33,115 bases of DNA from Bacillota bacterium (GTDB lineage: Bacteria; Bacillota; Clostridia; Acetivibrionales; DTU013), in assembly GCA_023435925.1 (NCBI GenBank), contig JAEZLF010000112.1, positions 1-33,115 of the forward strand, given 5' to 3'. A program made the translations under genes and the position numbers. Each line of letters opens with the position of its first letter. Position 1 is the stretch's first letter. The notes beneath the pieces are model-generated. The model was not told where the DNA came from, searched no databases, and saw only the letters and a list, made by a program, of their open reading frames with translations. This document shows positions 15,257 through 23,960 of this stretch, piece by piece.

Positions 15257-17026
15257 ATGAAACACATTGTAAAATTGATAAGCAGCATTGTATTATTTAC
15301 ATATCTCCTGTCCTTCGGTTTAATTTCCTATGCAGACGACATTGCACAAAGCACTCTGCCTTTTTCAGATGTCCCCGCAACCAGCTATGCATACGGTGCC
15401 GTTAACGAGCTCCGGCAGCTGGGAATCACCAATGGCATCGGCGATAATCAGTTTGGATACGGTCAGACCATTTCAAGAGGTGAATTCATTACCTTTCTGG
15501 TCAGAATGATGGGCTGGCAGCAGGTATCTCCTGAAAAGGGCTCCTTTAGCGATAATCAGAACAACAAAAAGTATTATTATAGCCCCATTGAAACAGCATT
15601 GGTTCATGGTGTGATTTCCGTAGAACAGGGAATCTTCAGACCGGATGAAGCCATTACCCGGGAAGAAGCCGCCATCATGGTTGTGAATTGTCTGGGCTAC
15701 GGGGCTCTGGCACAGAGGCTCTCCTATCTGGACAAACCATTTACGGATATTGACAGCAACATTGGCTACATTACCATTGCCAGGGATTTTGGAATTTTCA
15801 CAGGCAATACACCAGCCACCTTTAATCCAAAAGGAAACGCACTGCGAGAGCAGGTTGCGGCTATACTGATCAGAATGGTGCATGCTCTGAAAAAGCCTCT
15901 AAAGGATCTCAACGCCTTTTATGCCATAAAATCCTCTCCTCAACAGGATAAAATTGTCGATCTTTCATCTGTTTGCTTCGGCTGGAGTAAGATAATCTAT
16001 GATGAGAACACAGCCGGTATTGTATTGAACACCTCACAAAATGCCTATGGCTATAATGAATATTTCCTTCCGGTTGGTTTTTCACAGCGGCTTGCTGCTG
16101 CAAAACAGGCCGGTGTTCCTGCCCTTCTTATGCTTCAGTCCACGCAGGATTCAAAGATGACGGATCCGGCTACCGGTCTTAAGGTCGGCATTCCCGAATA
16201 TATTCTTACCCATCCCGAGGTATACACAAAGCTCATAAGCGATATAATAGCTTCTGTGAACACGTTGACTCTTGGTGACGAAACCGGCTCTTTTGACGGG
16301 ATTGTCATAGACATTGAGGGATTGAGAGGTGCGCAGCTAAAAACAGCCTTTAATGATTTTCTGAAAGCGCTGCGGACTGCGTTGAATAAAGAAGGTAAAA
16401 AGCTCTATGTAGCCGTACACCCATTGATTCATCCGAAACGAAGCGCTTCCAGCATTGATGGTTATGATTATAAGGCAATTGGTTCTTTAGCAGATAAGGT
16501 GATACTAATGGCTCATGATTATGATGCAAAAAAGCTGACAGAGGCTGAAATGGCAAGAGGCATCAACATAACACCTCTTACACCGATTGAGGATGTTTAT
16601 TACGCATTGAAAGCGATTACAGATACCGTCAATGGAGTACAGGATAAGAGCAAAATCATGCTGCAGGTTTCCTTTGATTGGAGTGTCTGGCAGAGGAAAG
16701 ACGGTAAAACTCTGAATTCAACTTCATACCGGTTTGATCTGGAAAACTTCATGAAGCTGCTGAACAGTAATACACCGATCACCTATCAGTATTCAAAGGA
16801 ATATGCAAATCCGTATATTAAATATATAGATCCTGAGACCGGTACTGAGAATACGGTCTGGTATGAAAATTCCCTCAGTGTCATGGAAAAGGTCAAGCTT
16901 GCGAAACTGTTCGGGATTCAGGGAATTTCGCTTTGGAGGCTGGGACAGATACCTGACGTTCCTGATAACAATGGAAGAAATCTTAATATGGATGTCTGGC
17001 AGAATATTTTGAAAGAACTGGAGTAA
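15257..17026 (+). CDS. Secreted SLH-domain protein with GH18-like glycosidase domain
   Basis: A signal peptide (cleavage probably after SYA, residue 26) precedes three S-layer homology repeats at about 35-85, 97-147 and 158-210, starting with PFSDVPATSYAYGAVNEL. These would attach the protein to wall polysaccharide. Residues ~230-585 form a GH18-like barrel resembling spore-cortex YaaH/SleL-type enzymes: FDGIVIDIEG carries the catalytic-acid position E354 and D352, with HDYD on a later strand and GISLWRLGQ near the end. One of the canonical DxxDxDxE aspartates is V. Probable role: cleavage of wall or S-layer glycans at the cell surface. GGAAAGG is a modest RBS. Confidence 0.85.
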   Translation: MKHIVKLISSIVLFTYLLSFGLISYADDIAQSTLPFSDVPATSYAYGAVNELRQLGITNGIGDNQFGYGQTISRGEFITFLVRMMGWQQVSPEKGSFSDNQNNKKYYYSPIETALVHGVISVEQGIFRPDEAITREEAAIMVVNCLGYGALAQRLSYLDKPFTDIDSNIGYITIARDFGIFTGNTPATFNPKGNALREQVAAILIRMVHALKKPLKDLNAFYAIKSSPQQDKIVDLSSVCFGWSKIIYDENTAGIVLNTSQNAYGYNEYFLPVGFSQRLAAAKQAGVPALLMLQSTQDSKMTDPATGLKVGIPEYILTHPEVYTKLISDIIASVNTLTLGDETGSFDGIVIDIEGLRGAQLKTAFNDFLKALRTALNKEGKKLYVAVHPLIHPKRSASSIDGYDYKAIGSLADKVILMAHDYDAKKLTEAEMARGINITPLTPIEDVYYALKAITDTVNGVQDKSKIMLQVSFDWSVWQRKDGKTLNSTSYRFDLENFMKLLNSNTPITYQYSKEYANPYIKYIDPETGTENTVWYENSLSVMEKVKLAKLFGIQGISLWRLGQIPDVPDNNGRNLNMDVWQNILKELE

Positions 17027-17052
17027 AGGTTTTGTTGATTGGAATAAATATA

Positions 17053-19182
17053 ATGAACTGGCTCGAGCTAAAATTTCGGAAAAAATGGCTTCCTTACTGT
17101 ACAATCGCTGCTATCGCCCTGATTGCCTACTGCAATAGCTTTACTGTGCCGTTCGCACTGGACGACTTCGGTTCCATTTCAAACAACTACGCCATTCATA
17201 AGCTTTTTGACTTTGTTGAATTGTGGAAATTTTACGCAAACAGGATCGTGCTGTACTTTACCCTTTCCATCAATTATGCCATACATGATAATGGTGTTGA
17301 AGGCTATCATATTACCAATCTCCTACTCCATATTTTCAACGGTATTCTATTTTATTGGATACTGAAACGGTTGTTCTCCCTCCCATATTTTAATGGCAAA
17401 TTACTGTCAAAATACAGCACTTCCGTTTCTGTCATCGCAGCAGTACTATTCGTATGTCATCCGCTGCAGGTCAATGCAGTAACCTACATCGTTCAAAGAA
17501 CAGCATCACTGGCTGCCACCTTCTATATGCTTGCGATCTTGTTTTTCATGAAATACAGGATGCAGAACAGGTTCGTACATTTACTTTTGACTTTTCTGTT
17601 TACAGTGACTGCCATGTTCACCAAAGAAAATACCATTACCATTCCATTTATGCTGTTGTTAATCGAATGCATGTTTTTTTTGAAGGATGGAAAGACCTCC
17701 TGGTATAAAAGAATCGCTATTTTTATTCTGCTCTTTGCCACTGTACCCATTATTCCGGGAACAAATCTTCTACTAAAGGGTTACAGCCAAAGTGATCCCA
17801 ATGTGAGCTTTAAGGCAAGTACATCCATGGACAGATTCCAATATTTTTTCACGGAATTGAACGTAATCCTTCTTTATATAAAACTCTTATTCGTACCAGC
17901 CAATCAAAACTTTGATTACAGCAATGATTTCCCTCTTTCTCCTACGATCTGGGATAATTATTCTTATGTATCTTTTATTATCCTTTTGTGTATCGGTCTA
18001 TTTTCACTCCTTACAATCAAGCGGAACCGTCTTGTCTCTTTCGGGATTCTATGGTTTTTCGCAGGGCTTGCAGTTGAGTCCAGCTTTATATCCATTAAGG
18101 ATGTTTATTTCGAACATCGTCTTTACTTTCCAATTGCCGGCTTTATCCTGTTTCTGATTGGAATGATAATGTTTGAAAGAAAACCAGTAAAAGGCAAAGA
18201 AATTCCCTCTGATTTGGATAATACACCGCAGAAGGATGTTTCTGCCGCAGCGAATCAGGAGAACATTTCTGTCGTATCAGATCAGGAGGGCACTTCTATT
18301 GTACTGGATCAGGAGGAAATTTCTGCTCTACAGGAATATAAGGAAGATCCTGTTTCATTGGATCAGGCGAATGATAATGCCACACCGGGTCTGGAGGAAG
18401 ATCCTAACGTATCGGATCATCAGGGCATTGCTTTCATACCTGGCCAGCAGACTGTTTCAGTCGCACCGGGTTCGGAGGAATTTCCTGACACACCGACTTC
18501 GGGTAAGTCCTATCGGATCCGTTATTGGTTGAAATCTCCATTATCCATTCTACTGATAGTCTCTGTGATTCTGATTCCTTTGTATACCGGTCTTACACTT
18601 AGAAGAAATTACATTTACGGAGACAGCATAAGACTGTGGAGCGATGTGGTCAAAAAAGCACCGGGCAGTGACAGAGCTCACAGCGTATTGGCTACCGGGT
18701 ATTTAAATGCGTATAATGAAGAAAAAAAGAATACGGAGTATCTTGACCTGGCAGAGCTGGAGTTCAAAAAGGCCATCGATCTTTATTATTACAACAGCAC
18801 CGCTCACTGTAACCTGTCAAAGGTATATCTCCTAAAAGAGGAATATGAAAAATGTATCGATGAAGCAAAGCGCACTCTTTCCATGACAAAATCAGAGTAT
18901 GCTCAATTCAATCTAGGCTCGGCCTATAAAAAGCAGGGTAAAATTGAAGAGGCACTGGATGCTTACCTTGCAGGCTACGAATATAATAGCCGCAGTGGCT
19001 TTATTCTGAAAGCTCTTGGTGAAACTTACTTTGATTCAGGCGATTATGTCAATGCAAGAAAATACTATGAAGAGTACCTGGAAATAAATAAACGATTCAA
19101 TAATTCAGATGTTGAAGAGAAACTGCAAGAGATCGAAAAAAAGCTACAGGAAGCCGATCAAGAAGTTCATACCGGCAATTGA
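17053..19182 (+). CDS. TMTC-like membrane glycosyltransferase with TPR domain
   Basis: This is a multi-spanning protein resembling the GT-C/TMTC O-mannosyltransferase group. The early loop FALDDFGSISNN holds the acidic pair typical of GT-C enzymes. Many hydrophobic helices fill the first ~375 residues, one more helix follows (SPLSILLIVSVILIPLYTG), then at least three TPRs (AHCNLSKVYLLKEEYEKCI, YAQFNLGSAYKKQGKIEEAL, KALGETYFDSGDYVNARKYYEEYL). A loop of ~100 residues is a nine-residue tandem repeat. The gene starts 26 bases after the SLH gene, so they are probably cotranscribed. A TTG at 17032, eight bases after GGAG, is an alternative start. The end overlaps the convergent LysM gene by 16 bases. 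Confidence 0.75.
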   Translation: MNWLELKFRKKWLPYCTIAAIALIAYCNSFTVPFALDDFGSISNNYAIHKLFDFVELWKFYANRIVLYFTLSINYAIHDNGVEGYHITNLLLHIFNGILFYWILKRLFSLPYFNGKLLSKYSTSVSVIAAVLFVCHPLQVNAVTYIVQRTASLAATFYMLAILFFMKYRMQNRFVHLLLTFLFTVTAMFTKENTITIPFMLLLIECMFFLKDGKTSWYKRIAIFILLFATVPIIPGTNLLLKGYSQSDPNVSFKASTSMDRFQYFFTELNVILLYIKLLFVPANQNFDYSNDFPLSPTIWDNYSYVSFIILLCIGLFSLLTIKRNRLVSFGILWFFAGLAVESSFISIKDVYFEHRLYFPIAGFILFLIGMIMFERKPVKGKEIPSDLDNTPQKDVSAAANQENISVVSDQEGTSIVLDQEEISALQEYKEDPVSLDQANDNATPGLEEDPNVSDHQGIAFIPGQQTVSVAPGSEEFPDTPTSGKSYRIRYWLKSPLSILLIVSVILIPLYTGLTLRRNYIYGDSIRLWSDVVKKAPGSDRAHSVLATGYLNAYNEEKKNTEYLDLAELEFKKAIDLYYYNSTAHCNLSKVYLLKEEYEKCIDEAKRTLSMTKSEYAQFNLGSAYKKQGKIEEALDAYLAGYEYNSRSGFILKALGETYFDSGDYVNARKYYEEYLEINKRFNNSDVEEKLQEIEKKLQEADQEVHTGN
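18253..18495 (+). repeat. Coding 27-bp minisatellite (nine copies of a nine-residue repeat)
   Basis: Nine successive degenerate nonapeptides can be read in frame, including NQENISVVS, DQEGTSIVL, DQEEISALQ, GQQTVSVAP and GSEEFPDTP. GATCAGGAG-like nucleotides recur at multiples of 27 bases (18253, 18280, 18307, 18361, 18415). The tract is acidic and polar and joins two membrane helices of the TMTC-like protein. Confidence 0.75.
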
Positions 19183-19451
19183 AGAACATCTCCTTCAAAT
19201 ATCATGCTATCTGATAGATGATTGATTTTTTCGATCTGTCGAATGTATTGGCGGATATCACCTTTTTTATTATATTCTCTGGCTATATCCCACAAGGTAT
19301 CACCCTTCTCAACAGTAACCATCGTATAGCGTTCCTCTGTATCCGCACCATAAGCGGTGACCGCCAAAAAAATGCAAGAAACTATGACTGTCACAATCAT
19401 GATAAATGTATAAAAGCGTGTCCTATTTTTTAACATATATTTCTTGTTCAT
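19167..19451 (-). CDS. yneA: YneA-like LysM cell-division suppressor
   Basis: The 94-residue protein has a membrane/signal segment (13-33) and a single LysM domain (about 43-93: TVEKGDTLWDIAREYNKKG, then GDVLQLPV). Size, layout and divergence from lexA match Bacillus YneA, which delays septation during SOS, so the functional call rests mostly on synteny. The start at 19451 is set by GGAGGG eight bases upstream; the open frame further upstream runs through the LexA boxes and is not coding. Its TTGACA/TATAAT promoter carries a LexA box in the spacer, with two more boxes between promoter and gene. The 3' end overlaps the convergent TMTC-like gene. Confidence 0.82.
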   Translation of the reverse strand: MNKKYMLKNRTRFYTFIMIVTVIVSCIFLAVTAYGADTEERYTMVTVEKGDTLWDIAREYNKKGDIRQYIRQIEKINHLSDSMIFEGDVLQLPV

Positions 19452-19475
19452 CCGTTTGCCCTCCTCTATCATTGA

Positions 19476-19487
19476 GAACACTTGTTC
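19476..19487. promoter_or_regulatory. LexA (SOS) box 1
   Basis: GAACACTTGTTC matches GAACNNNNGTTC exactly, the core of the Gram-positive SOS box. It lies downstream of the yneA-like promoter. Confidence 0.85.
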
Positions 19488-19488
19488 A

Positions 19489-19500
19489 GAACGTTTGTTC
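19489..19500. promoter_or_regulatory. LexA (SOS) box 2
   Basis: GAACGTTTGTTC matches GAACNNNNGTTC exactly. It begins 13 bases after box 1, so the two operators are adjacent and nearly on the same helix face. Confidence 0.85.
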
Positions 19501-19508
19501 TTATCGAT

Positions 19509-19538
19509 ATTATATACGAACACATGTTTCCTTGTCAA
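19509..19538 (-). promoter_or_regulatory. Promoter of the yneA-like gene
   Basis: On the minus strand TTGACA (19538-19533), an 18-base spacer and TATAAT (19514-19509) form a consensus sigma-A promoter. LexA box 3 sits inside the spacer. Confidence 0.75.
19518..19529. promoter_or_regulatory. LexA (SOS) box 3
   Basis: CGAAC-ACAT-GTTTC differs from the palindromic consensus at one half-site base. It lies between the -35 and -10 of the yneA-like promoter. Confidence 0.75.
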
Positions 19539-19547
19539 TATTATTTT

Positions 19548-19561
19548 CGAACATTTGTTTG
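19548..19561. promoter_or_regulatory. LexA (SOS) box 4
   Basis: CGAACATTTGTTTG has one deviation from CGAACNNNNGTTCG. It overlaps the -35 of the lexA promoter, which explains autorepression. Confidence 0.8.
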
Positions 19562-19587
19562 ACATTTTTCTGGTATTTTATTATAAT
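19559..19587 (+). promoter_or_regulatory. lexA promoter
   Basis: A perfect TTGACA (19559-19564), a 17-base spacer and a perfect TATAAT (19582-19587), with LexA box 4 covering the -35. Confidence 0.85.
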
Positions 19588-19638
19588 TAATTTGGAAATA
19601 ACCATTGCTCGTTCAATGATTATGAAGGGGTGTAATGT

Positions 19639-20286
19639 ATGAATAAAAAAGCGAATGACAAGCAGCAGCAAATCCTTGATTTTGTTAATAGACAAGTAGA
19701 AGAGAAAGGTTATCCGCCCTCTGTACGCGAGATTTGCAGTGCTGTTGGATTTAAGTCTACCTCCACTGTCCACGGTTATCTGGAGAAGCTTGAAAAAAGC
19801 GGACTCATAATGAAGGATCCAACCAAACCAAGAGCATTAAAGGTTATCGGAAGTAAGAAGACATCTCAGAAAAACAATGATACTCCAAGGGATTATTATT
19901 CCAGAAGAGAGTTGGTTGATGTTCCCATCGTTGGCAAGGTAACAGCCGGGCAGCCTATCCTGGCTGTAGAAAATATTGAAGATACCTTTCCTCTGCCGGT
20001 TGACTATGCACAGAATTCCACCGTTTTTATGCTCAAGGTTCAAGGAGAGAGTATGATAGAAGCCGGCATTCTGGACAAGGATCTGGTGCTCGTCAGGCAG
20101 CAATCTACGGCAATGAATGGTGATATCGTTGTGGCACTTATCGATGACGAAGCCACCGTCAAGACTTTTTATAAAGAAAAAGACTATGTCAGGCTTCAGC
20201 CCCAGAACCAATTCATGGATCCTATTATTGTGCATGATAATCTTTCCATTCTGGGAAAAGTAATCGGCGTATTCCGAAAAATGTAA
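19639..20286 (+). CDS. lexA: LexA SOS repressor
   Basis: LexA represses the SOS regulon and is inactivated by RecA-stimulated self-cleavage. The N-terminal winged helix-turn-helix (residues 1-70) has YPPSVREICSAVGFKSTSTVHGYL. The S24 peptidase domain follows, with the cleavage site A103-G104 in VTAGQP, nucleophile S138 in QGESMIEAG and general base K175 in EATVKTFY. The length of 215 residues is normal. AAGGGGTG precedes the ATG. The gene controls itself and the divergent yneA-like gene through the four boxes between them. No further SOS genes are in the window. Confidence 0.97.
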   Translation: MNKKANDKQQQILDFVNRQVEEKGYPPSVREICSAVGFKSTSTVHGYLEKLEKSGLIMKDPTKPRALKVIGSKKTSQKNNDTPRDYYSRRELVDVPIVGKVTAGQPILAVENIEDTFPLPVDYAQNSTVFMLKVQGESMIEAGILDKDLVLVRQQSTAMNGDIVVALIDDEATVKTFYKEKDYVRLQPQNQFMDPIIVHDNLSILGKVIGVFRKM

Positions 20287-20349
20287 TCGTTCTGAATAAG
20301 CATATGGAGCTTATACATAGCGAACGGAAAACCATCATTTCTATAAAAA

Positions 20350-20390
20350 AGGCTGCAGCATTTAACACAATGAGCTGCAGCCTCTTTTAT
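20350..20390. terminator. Bidirectional terminator between lexA and hfq
   Basis: AGGCTGCAGC (20350-20359) pairs perfectly with GCTGCAGCCT (20374-20383). CTTTTATT follows on the plus strand, and the complement of CTATAAAAAA gives a T-run on the minus strand. It serves both convergent genes. Confidence 0.88.
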
Positions 20391-20421
20391 TCATCAATTC
20401 TTTATTCATAGAAAACGATAT

Positions 20422-20664
20422 CTATTCCTTGTTATTGTCGTTGAAAATAAAATTTACAATCTTCATCGGACTAATAGTAGAAATGGCATGCTTATATACC
20501 AGCTGCTGTCTGCCGTCAGTATCAAGTACAACCGTAAAGTTATCAAAACCTTTTACCATGCCCTTTAACTGAAACCCATTGGTAAGATAAATGGTAACTG
20601 CAATATGTTCCTTTCTTACTTGATTTAAAAAGACATCCTGCAAATTGATATTCACCTTATTCAC
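20422..20664 (-). CDS. hfq: RNA chaperone Hfq
   Basis: This Sm-like hexameric RNA chaperone assists sRNA-mRNA pairing. The 80-residue protein has the Sm1 strand set (DVFLNQVRKEHIAVTIYLTNGFQLKGMVKGFDN is recognisable in parts) and the Sm2 motif YKHAIS at 57-62. The C-terminal tail is short, as in other Firmicutes. It starts with GTG, eight bases after AGGAGG. It lies 69 bases downstream of miaA, the widely conserved miaA-hfq order, and is the last gene before the terminator. Confidence 0.96.
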   Translation of the reverse strand: MNKVNINLQDVFLNQVRKEHIAVTIYLTNGFQLKGMVKGFDNFTVVLDTDGRQQLVYKHAISTISPMKIVNFIFNDNNKE

Positions 20665-20733
20665 TTAAAAATCCTCCTTAATGAATACTTCCTGCTTTTG
20701 TAATATTTAATATCAGTAGGAATTAGTTTAATT

Positions 20734-21678
20734 CTACAAGATAATTCCATATGTTGCAATACACTCTTGAATAATTTTTTCAGCCAATTCCTTAAGATCA
20801 GATCCTTCATTGACATCCAGCCAATGAATTTCCTTATTTCTTCTGAACCATGTCATCTGTCTTTTGGCATAATGCCTAGTATCCCTCTTCAATATGTATA
20901 TGGTCTCCTCCAAAGTGCACTCGCCTTTCAGATAGCTCAGTATTTCCTTGTAGCCAATTCCCTGCATTGCCGTAGTACCCGTATCAAAGCCCTTCTCTTT
21001 TAAATGCCTTACCTCCTCTGTCAAACCGTCCTGAAACATCTTGTCAACTCTTCTGTCAATCCGTTCATACAGTTCATCTCTCTCCCAGTTCAATCCAAAA
21101 ACAATATACTGGTAGGGCGGTGGCTCAAGCCTGGATTCCTGTGCATGCTGTGATATAGTCCGATTGGTATGCTGGAATACTTCTATTGCCCTTATGACCC
21201 TCTTCACATCATTTTCATGTATTCTTGCAGCTGCTTCGGGATCAATTTCACGCAGCCGATCATAAAGGAATCGATTGCCCTTCTCTTTTGCCGTGTTTTT
21301 GAGATTCTCCCGCAGCTCTTCATCACAAATCGTCTCTGAAAAACTAATATTGTATAGAAGAGAGTTAATGTAAAGGCCGGTACCGCCAGTGACAATAGGA
21401 CGCCGACCTTCCTTTAATATCTGTCCGATATATTTCAGAGCCATTTCCCGGTATTTTGCAACGCTGAAATTTTCATCCGGCTCCACTTCATCTATCATAT
21501 AGTGCCTGATGCCGGATCGCTCCGCTTCATCCGGTTTAGCTGTTCCAATATCCATATACTTGTATATCTGCATGGAATCTGCCGATACAATGCTGCCGTT
21601 CACCAGCTTCGCCAATTCTATAGATAATCCGGTTTTTCCGGAAGCAGTCGGGCCTACCAATATGATTACCGGCTCCAT
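20734..21678 (-). CDS. miaA: tRNA dimethylallyltransferase MiaA
   Basis: MiaA adds the dimethylallyl group to A37 of tRNAs reading UNN codons, and MiaB, encoded in the same block, then methylthiolates it. The P-loop GPTASGKT is at 9-16, followed by SADSMQIYKYMDIGTAKP and VTGGTGLYINSLLYN, and later TRHYAKRQMTWFRR. The length of 314 residues is normal. The ribosome binding site is weak: GGGGG lies about 17 bases before the ATG with only an A-rich stretch between. The 115-base gap to mutL holds no gene. Confidence 0.96.
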   Translation of the reverse strand: MEPVIILVGPTASGKTGLSIELAKLVNGSIVSADSMQIYKYMDIGTAKPDEAERSGIRHYMIDEVEPDENFSVAKYREMALKYIGQILKEGRRPIVTGGTGLYINSLLYNISFSETICDEELRENLKNTAKEKGNRFLYDRLREIDPEAAARIHENDVKRVIRAIEVFQHTNRTISQHAQESRLEPPPYQYIVFGLNWERDELYERIDRRVDKMFQDGLTEEVRHLKEKGFDTGTTAMQGIGYKEILSYLKGECTLEETIYILKRDTRHYAKRQMTWFRRNKEIHWLDVNEGSDLKELAEKIIQECIATYGIIL

Positions 21679-21793
21679 TGATTCTTTTTCTTACCCCCTC
21701 TCCAGTGTTCACGGAAGCTGTACTTCCTGTAACGAATCGTATGCGGTTCGTTCAGTTGACCCTATTTACCAATTGTACCCAGTACAAAAATGT

Positions 21794-23923
21794 TTATACA
21801 ATTCTCTTGAACAATTTTTCAAGTTCATACCGTCTGAGCCTCAGAATAGCAGGGCGGCCGTGAGGGCATGTATAAGGATTATCCAGTGAGGCAAGCTTAT
21901 CCAGCAGTGCTTCAATTTCTCTGTCATCCAGCTTTTTATGAGCCTTTACTGCCGACTTGCATGCCATGGCGTATAAAGTTTCATCCGCGACAAGGCTTAT
22001 TTGTCCAGTACTATCATTCATCACACAGTCCAATATTTCAACAAACATTTCTTTAATATCCAACCCCTTTTCTTCAAATGGTACGGTACGAAGAATAATG
22101 GAATTGGTACCAAAGCTCTCGTATGTATAGCCAAGCCTTTCGAAGAAACTTTTCTCACTGAGTGCAAACTGGTATTCACTTCCTGTCAGTTCAACCGGTA
22201 AGACCTCCATTAACATCTGAGAAATTGGCTCACTTTTTTCAAAAGCTTTTTTCAGTTCCTCATACCGGATTCTCTCATGAGCCGCATGCTGGTCAAGCAG
22301 AAAAAGCTCATCTTCTCTCTCCAGCAGAATATAGGTTGAAAAGGCCTGACCAACGATTCTTGCACCCTCAAAAAGATTGGGCAGCTTGACTCGACCGGCC
22401 TTACTGCGTGAAAAATCGAGCTCATCATCAAAAGCGGTATCAGATGATTTGTCGCATTTATCATCCGATAAAACTCGTGCAGTATCAGTGGAATCCTGTG
22501 TATTAGCAGTGAAACCCGGTCTCATATCCTCCGGATGCGACTGATCTGCTTTATCCGGTGAAATAATAACCGGATTTGGCCGATTTGTTTCATTCGGCTT
22601 CGCGATGTATGGTACATGCTTTTCCGCAATATGATCTAATATGCCATTTACTGTATCTGCAGTCGTGTTAGCTGCAGTGTTGCTATCTACACTCTTTTGC
22701 TCACCGAGCTTATATTCTCCGGCTCTGTGATTTACGTCTCTGCGATCCCCATCCTCGGAATGGTCCTCCAATGCAGCTTCGACCCCTGCAATGGCATCCG
22801 CCCTTTTCTGATCCAGCCCTTTTCTAACCCATTCAAAGGACTGCTGCGTATATACCGGCTTTTCAGCAGCTCTCTCACGAAAGGTGAATGCAGTCTTTAC
22901 CGCTTGATTGGAGGCCGGCAGATTCCGGATGGAGGATTGATTCAATAGAGTACTGTTGACCGCATGGAATACAGCTCTGTAAATATCCTGCTCGCTGGAA
23001 AATTTAACCTCCATCTTGGATGGGTGGACATTCACATCCACCAAGGCTTGATTGAGCCTGACGTCAAGCAATGCGAAGGCGTATCTGTTTTTCATCAGGA
23101 AGGTGGAATATGCTCCATCCAATGCGGCCGTTATCGTTTTGCTTTTGATATATCTTCTGTTGATATAAACAGATTGATGATTTCTGTTTGACCGCGAAAG
23201 CTCTGCTTTACCGATGAAGCCGGATACCTTAACCTTTCCGTCGTCATAGGAAACTTCCAGCAGCTGCTTGGCGGTTTCAGCCCCGTACACGCTGAAAATA
23301 GTACTTTTTAGGTCACCATTTCCGGGAGTGTGTAACAAAACTGTACCATTACTGACCAATTGAAAGGAGATATCCGGGTATCCAAGAGCTATCCTGCTCA
23401 GCACATCCGCCGTATGCCCGGCCTCTGTCGAGTCCTTTTTGAGAAACTTGTACCGTGCGGGGGTGTTGAAAAACAGCTCTCTTACAGTAATTGTCGTGCC
23501 GATAGGACATCCTGCCGCCTTTACCCCCTGAACAAATCCGCCTTTTACCTCGATATGAACTCCCTGAACGGCACTTTTTACCCTTGTAATAAGCTCCACG
23601 GATGAAACTGCGGCAATACTGGCGAGAGCTTCACCCCGGAAGCCCATACTGGAGATGGATTCCAGATCATCCGCTCTCCTGATTTTGCTTGTAGCGTGAC
23701 GTTCAAAGGCTAATTCCACATCATCCTCTGCAAGGCCGCTTCCATTGTCGATAACCTTTATCAATGAAATTCCGCCATTCCTGATCTCAACCTGTATCTT
23801 GGTCGCGCCGGCATCAATGGAGTTTTCAACCAGCTCCTTTACCACGGAAGCAGGTCTTTCTATGACCTCACCGGCAGCAATCTTATTGGCTGTATTCTCA
23901 TCAAGTACAATAATCTTACCCAT
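21794..23923 (-). CDS. mutL: DNA mismatch repair protein MutL with endonuclease motifs
   Basis: The N-terminal GHKL ATPase (1-330) has KIAAGEVIERPASVVKELVENSIDAGA and FRGEALASIAAV. The C-terminal domain (from ~515) carries the nuclease metal motif DQHAAHERIRYE at ~543 and CPHGRP at ~686, so this is a nicking MutL, as expected where no MutH exists. Residues ~340-510 form a polar, poorly conserved linker, making the protein, at 709 residues, somewhat long. GGAGG precedes the ATG about ten bases upstream. It follows mutS by 37 bases and is clearly cotranscribed. Confidence 0.96.
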   Translation of the reverse strand: MGKIIVLDENTANKIAAGEVIERPASVVKELVENSIDAGATKIQVEIRNGGISLIKVIDNGSGLAEDDVELAFERHATSKIRRADDLESISSMGFRGEALASIAAVSSVELITRVKSAVQGVHIEVKGGFVQGVKAAGCPIGTTITVRELFFNTPARYKFLKKDSTEAGHTADVLSRIALGYPDISFQLVSNGTVLLHTPGNGDLKSTIFSVYGAETAKQLLEVSYDDGKVKVSGFIGKAELSRSNRNHQSVYINRRYIKSKTITAALDGAYSTFLMKNRYAFALLDVRLNQALVDVNVHPSKMEVKFSSEQDIYRAVFHAVNSTLLNQSSIRNLPASNQAVKTAFTFRERAAEKPVYTQQSFEWVRKGLDQKRADAIAGVEAALEDHSEDGDRRDVNHRAGEYKLGEQKSVDSNTAANTTADTVNGILDHIAEKHVPYIAKPNETNRPNPVIISPDKADQSHPEDMRPGFTANTQDSTDTARVLSDDKCDKSSDTAFDDELDFSRSKAGRVKLPNLFEGARIVGQAFSTYILLEREDELFLLDQHAAHERIRYEELKKAFEKSEPISQMLMEVLPVELTGSEYQFALSEKSFFERLGYTYESFGTNSIILRTVPFEEKGLDIKEMFVEILDCVMNDSTGQISLVADETLYAMACKSAVKAHKKLDDREIEALLDKLASLDNPYTCPHGRPAILRLRRYELEKLFKRIV

Positions 23924-23960
23924 CGGTAACCGCCTCCAATTCTTTTACGTTTCGGCTCAT

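Noticed and set aside
19452..19565. Longer N-terminus of the yneA-like protein
   Set aside because: That segment contains two exact LexA boxes and lies close to the promoter; the RBS points to 19451.
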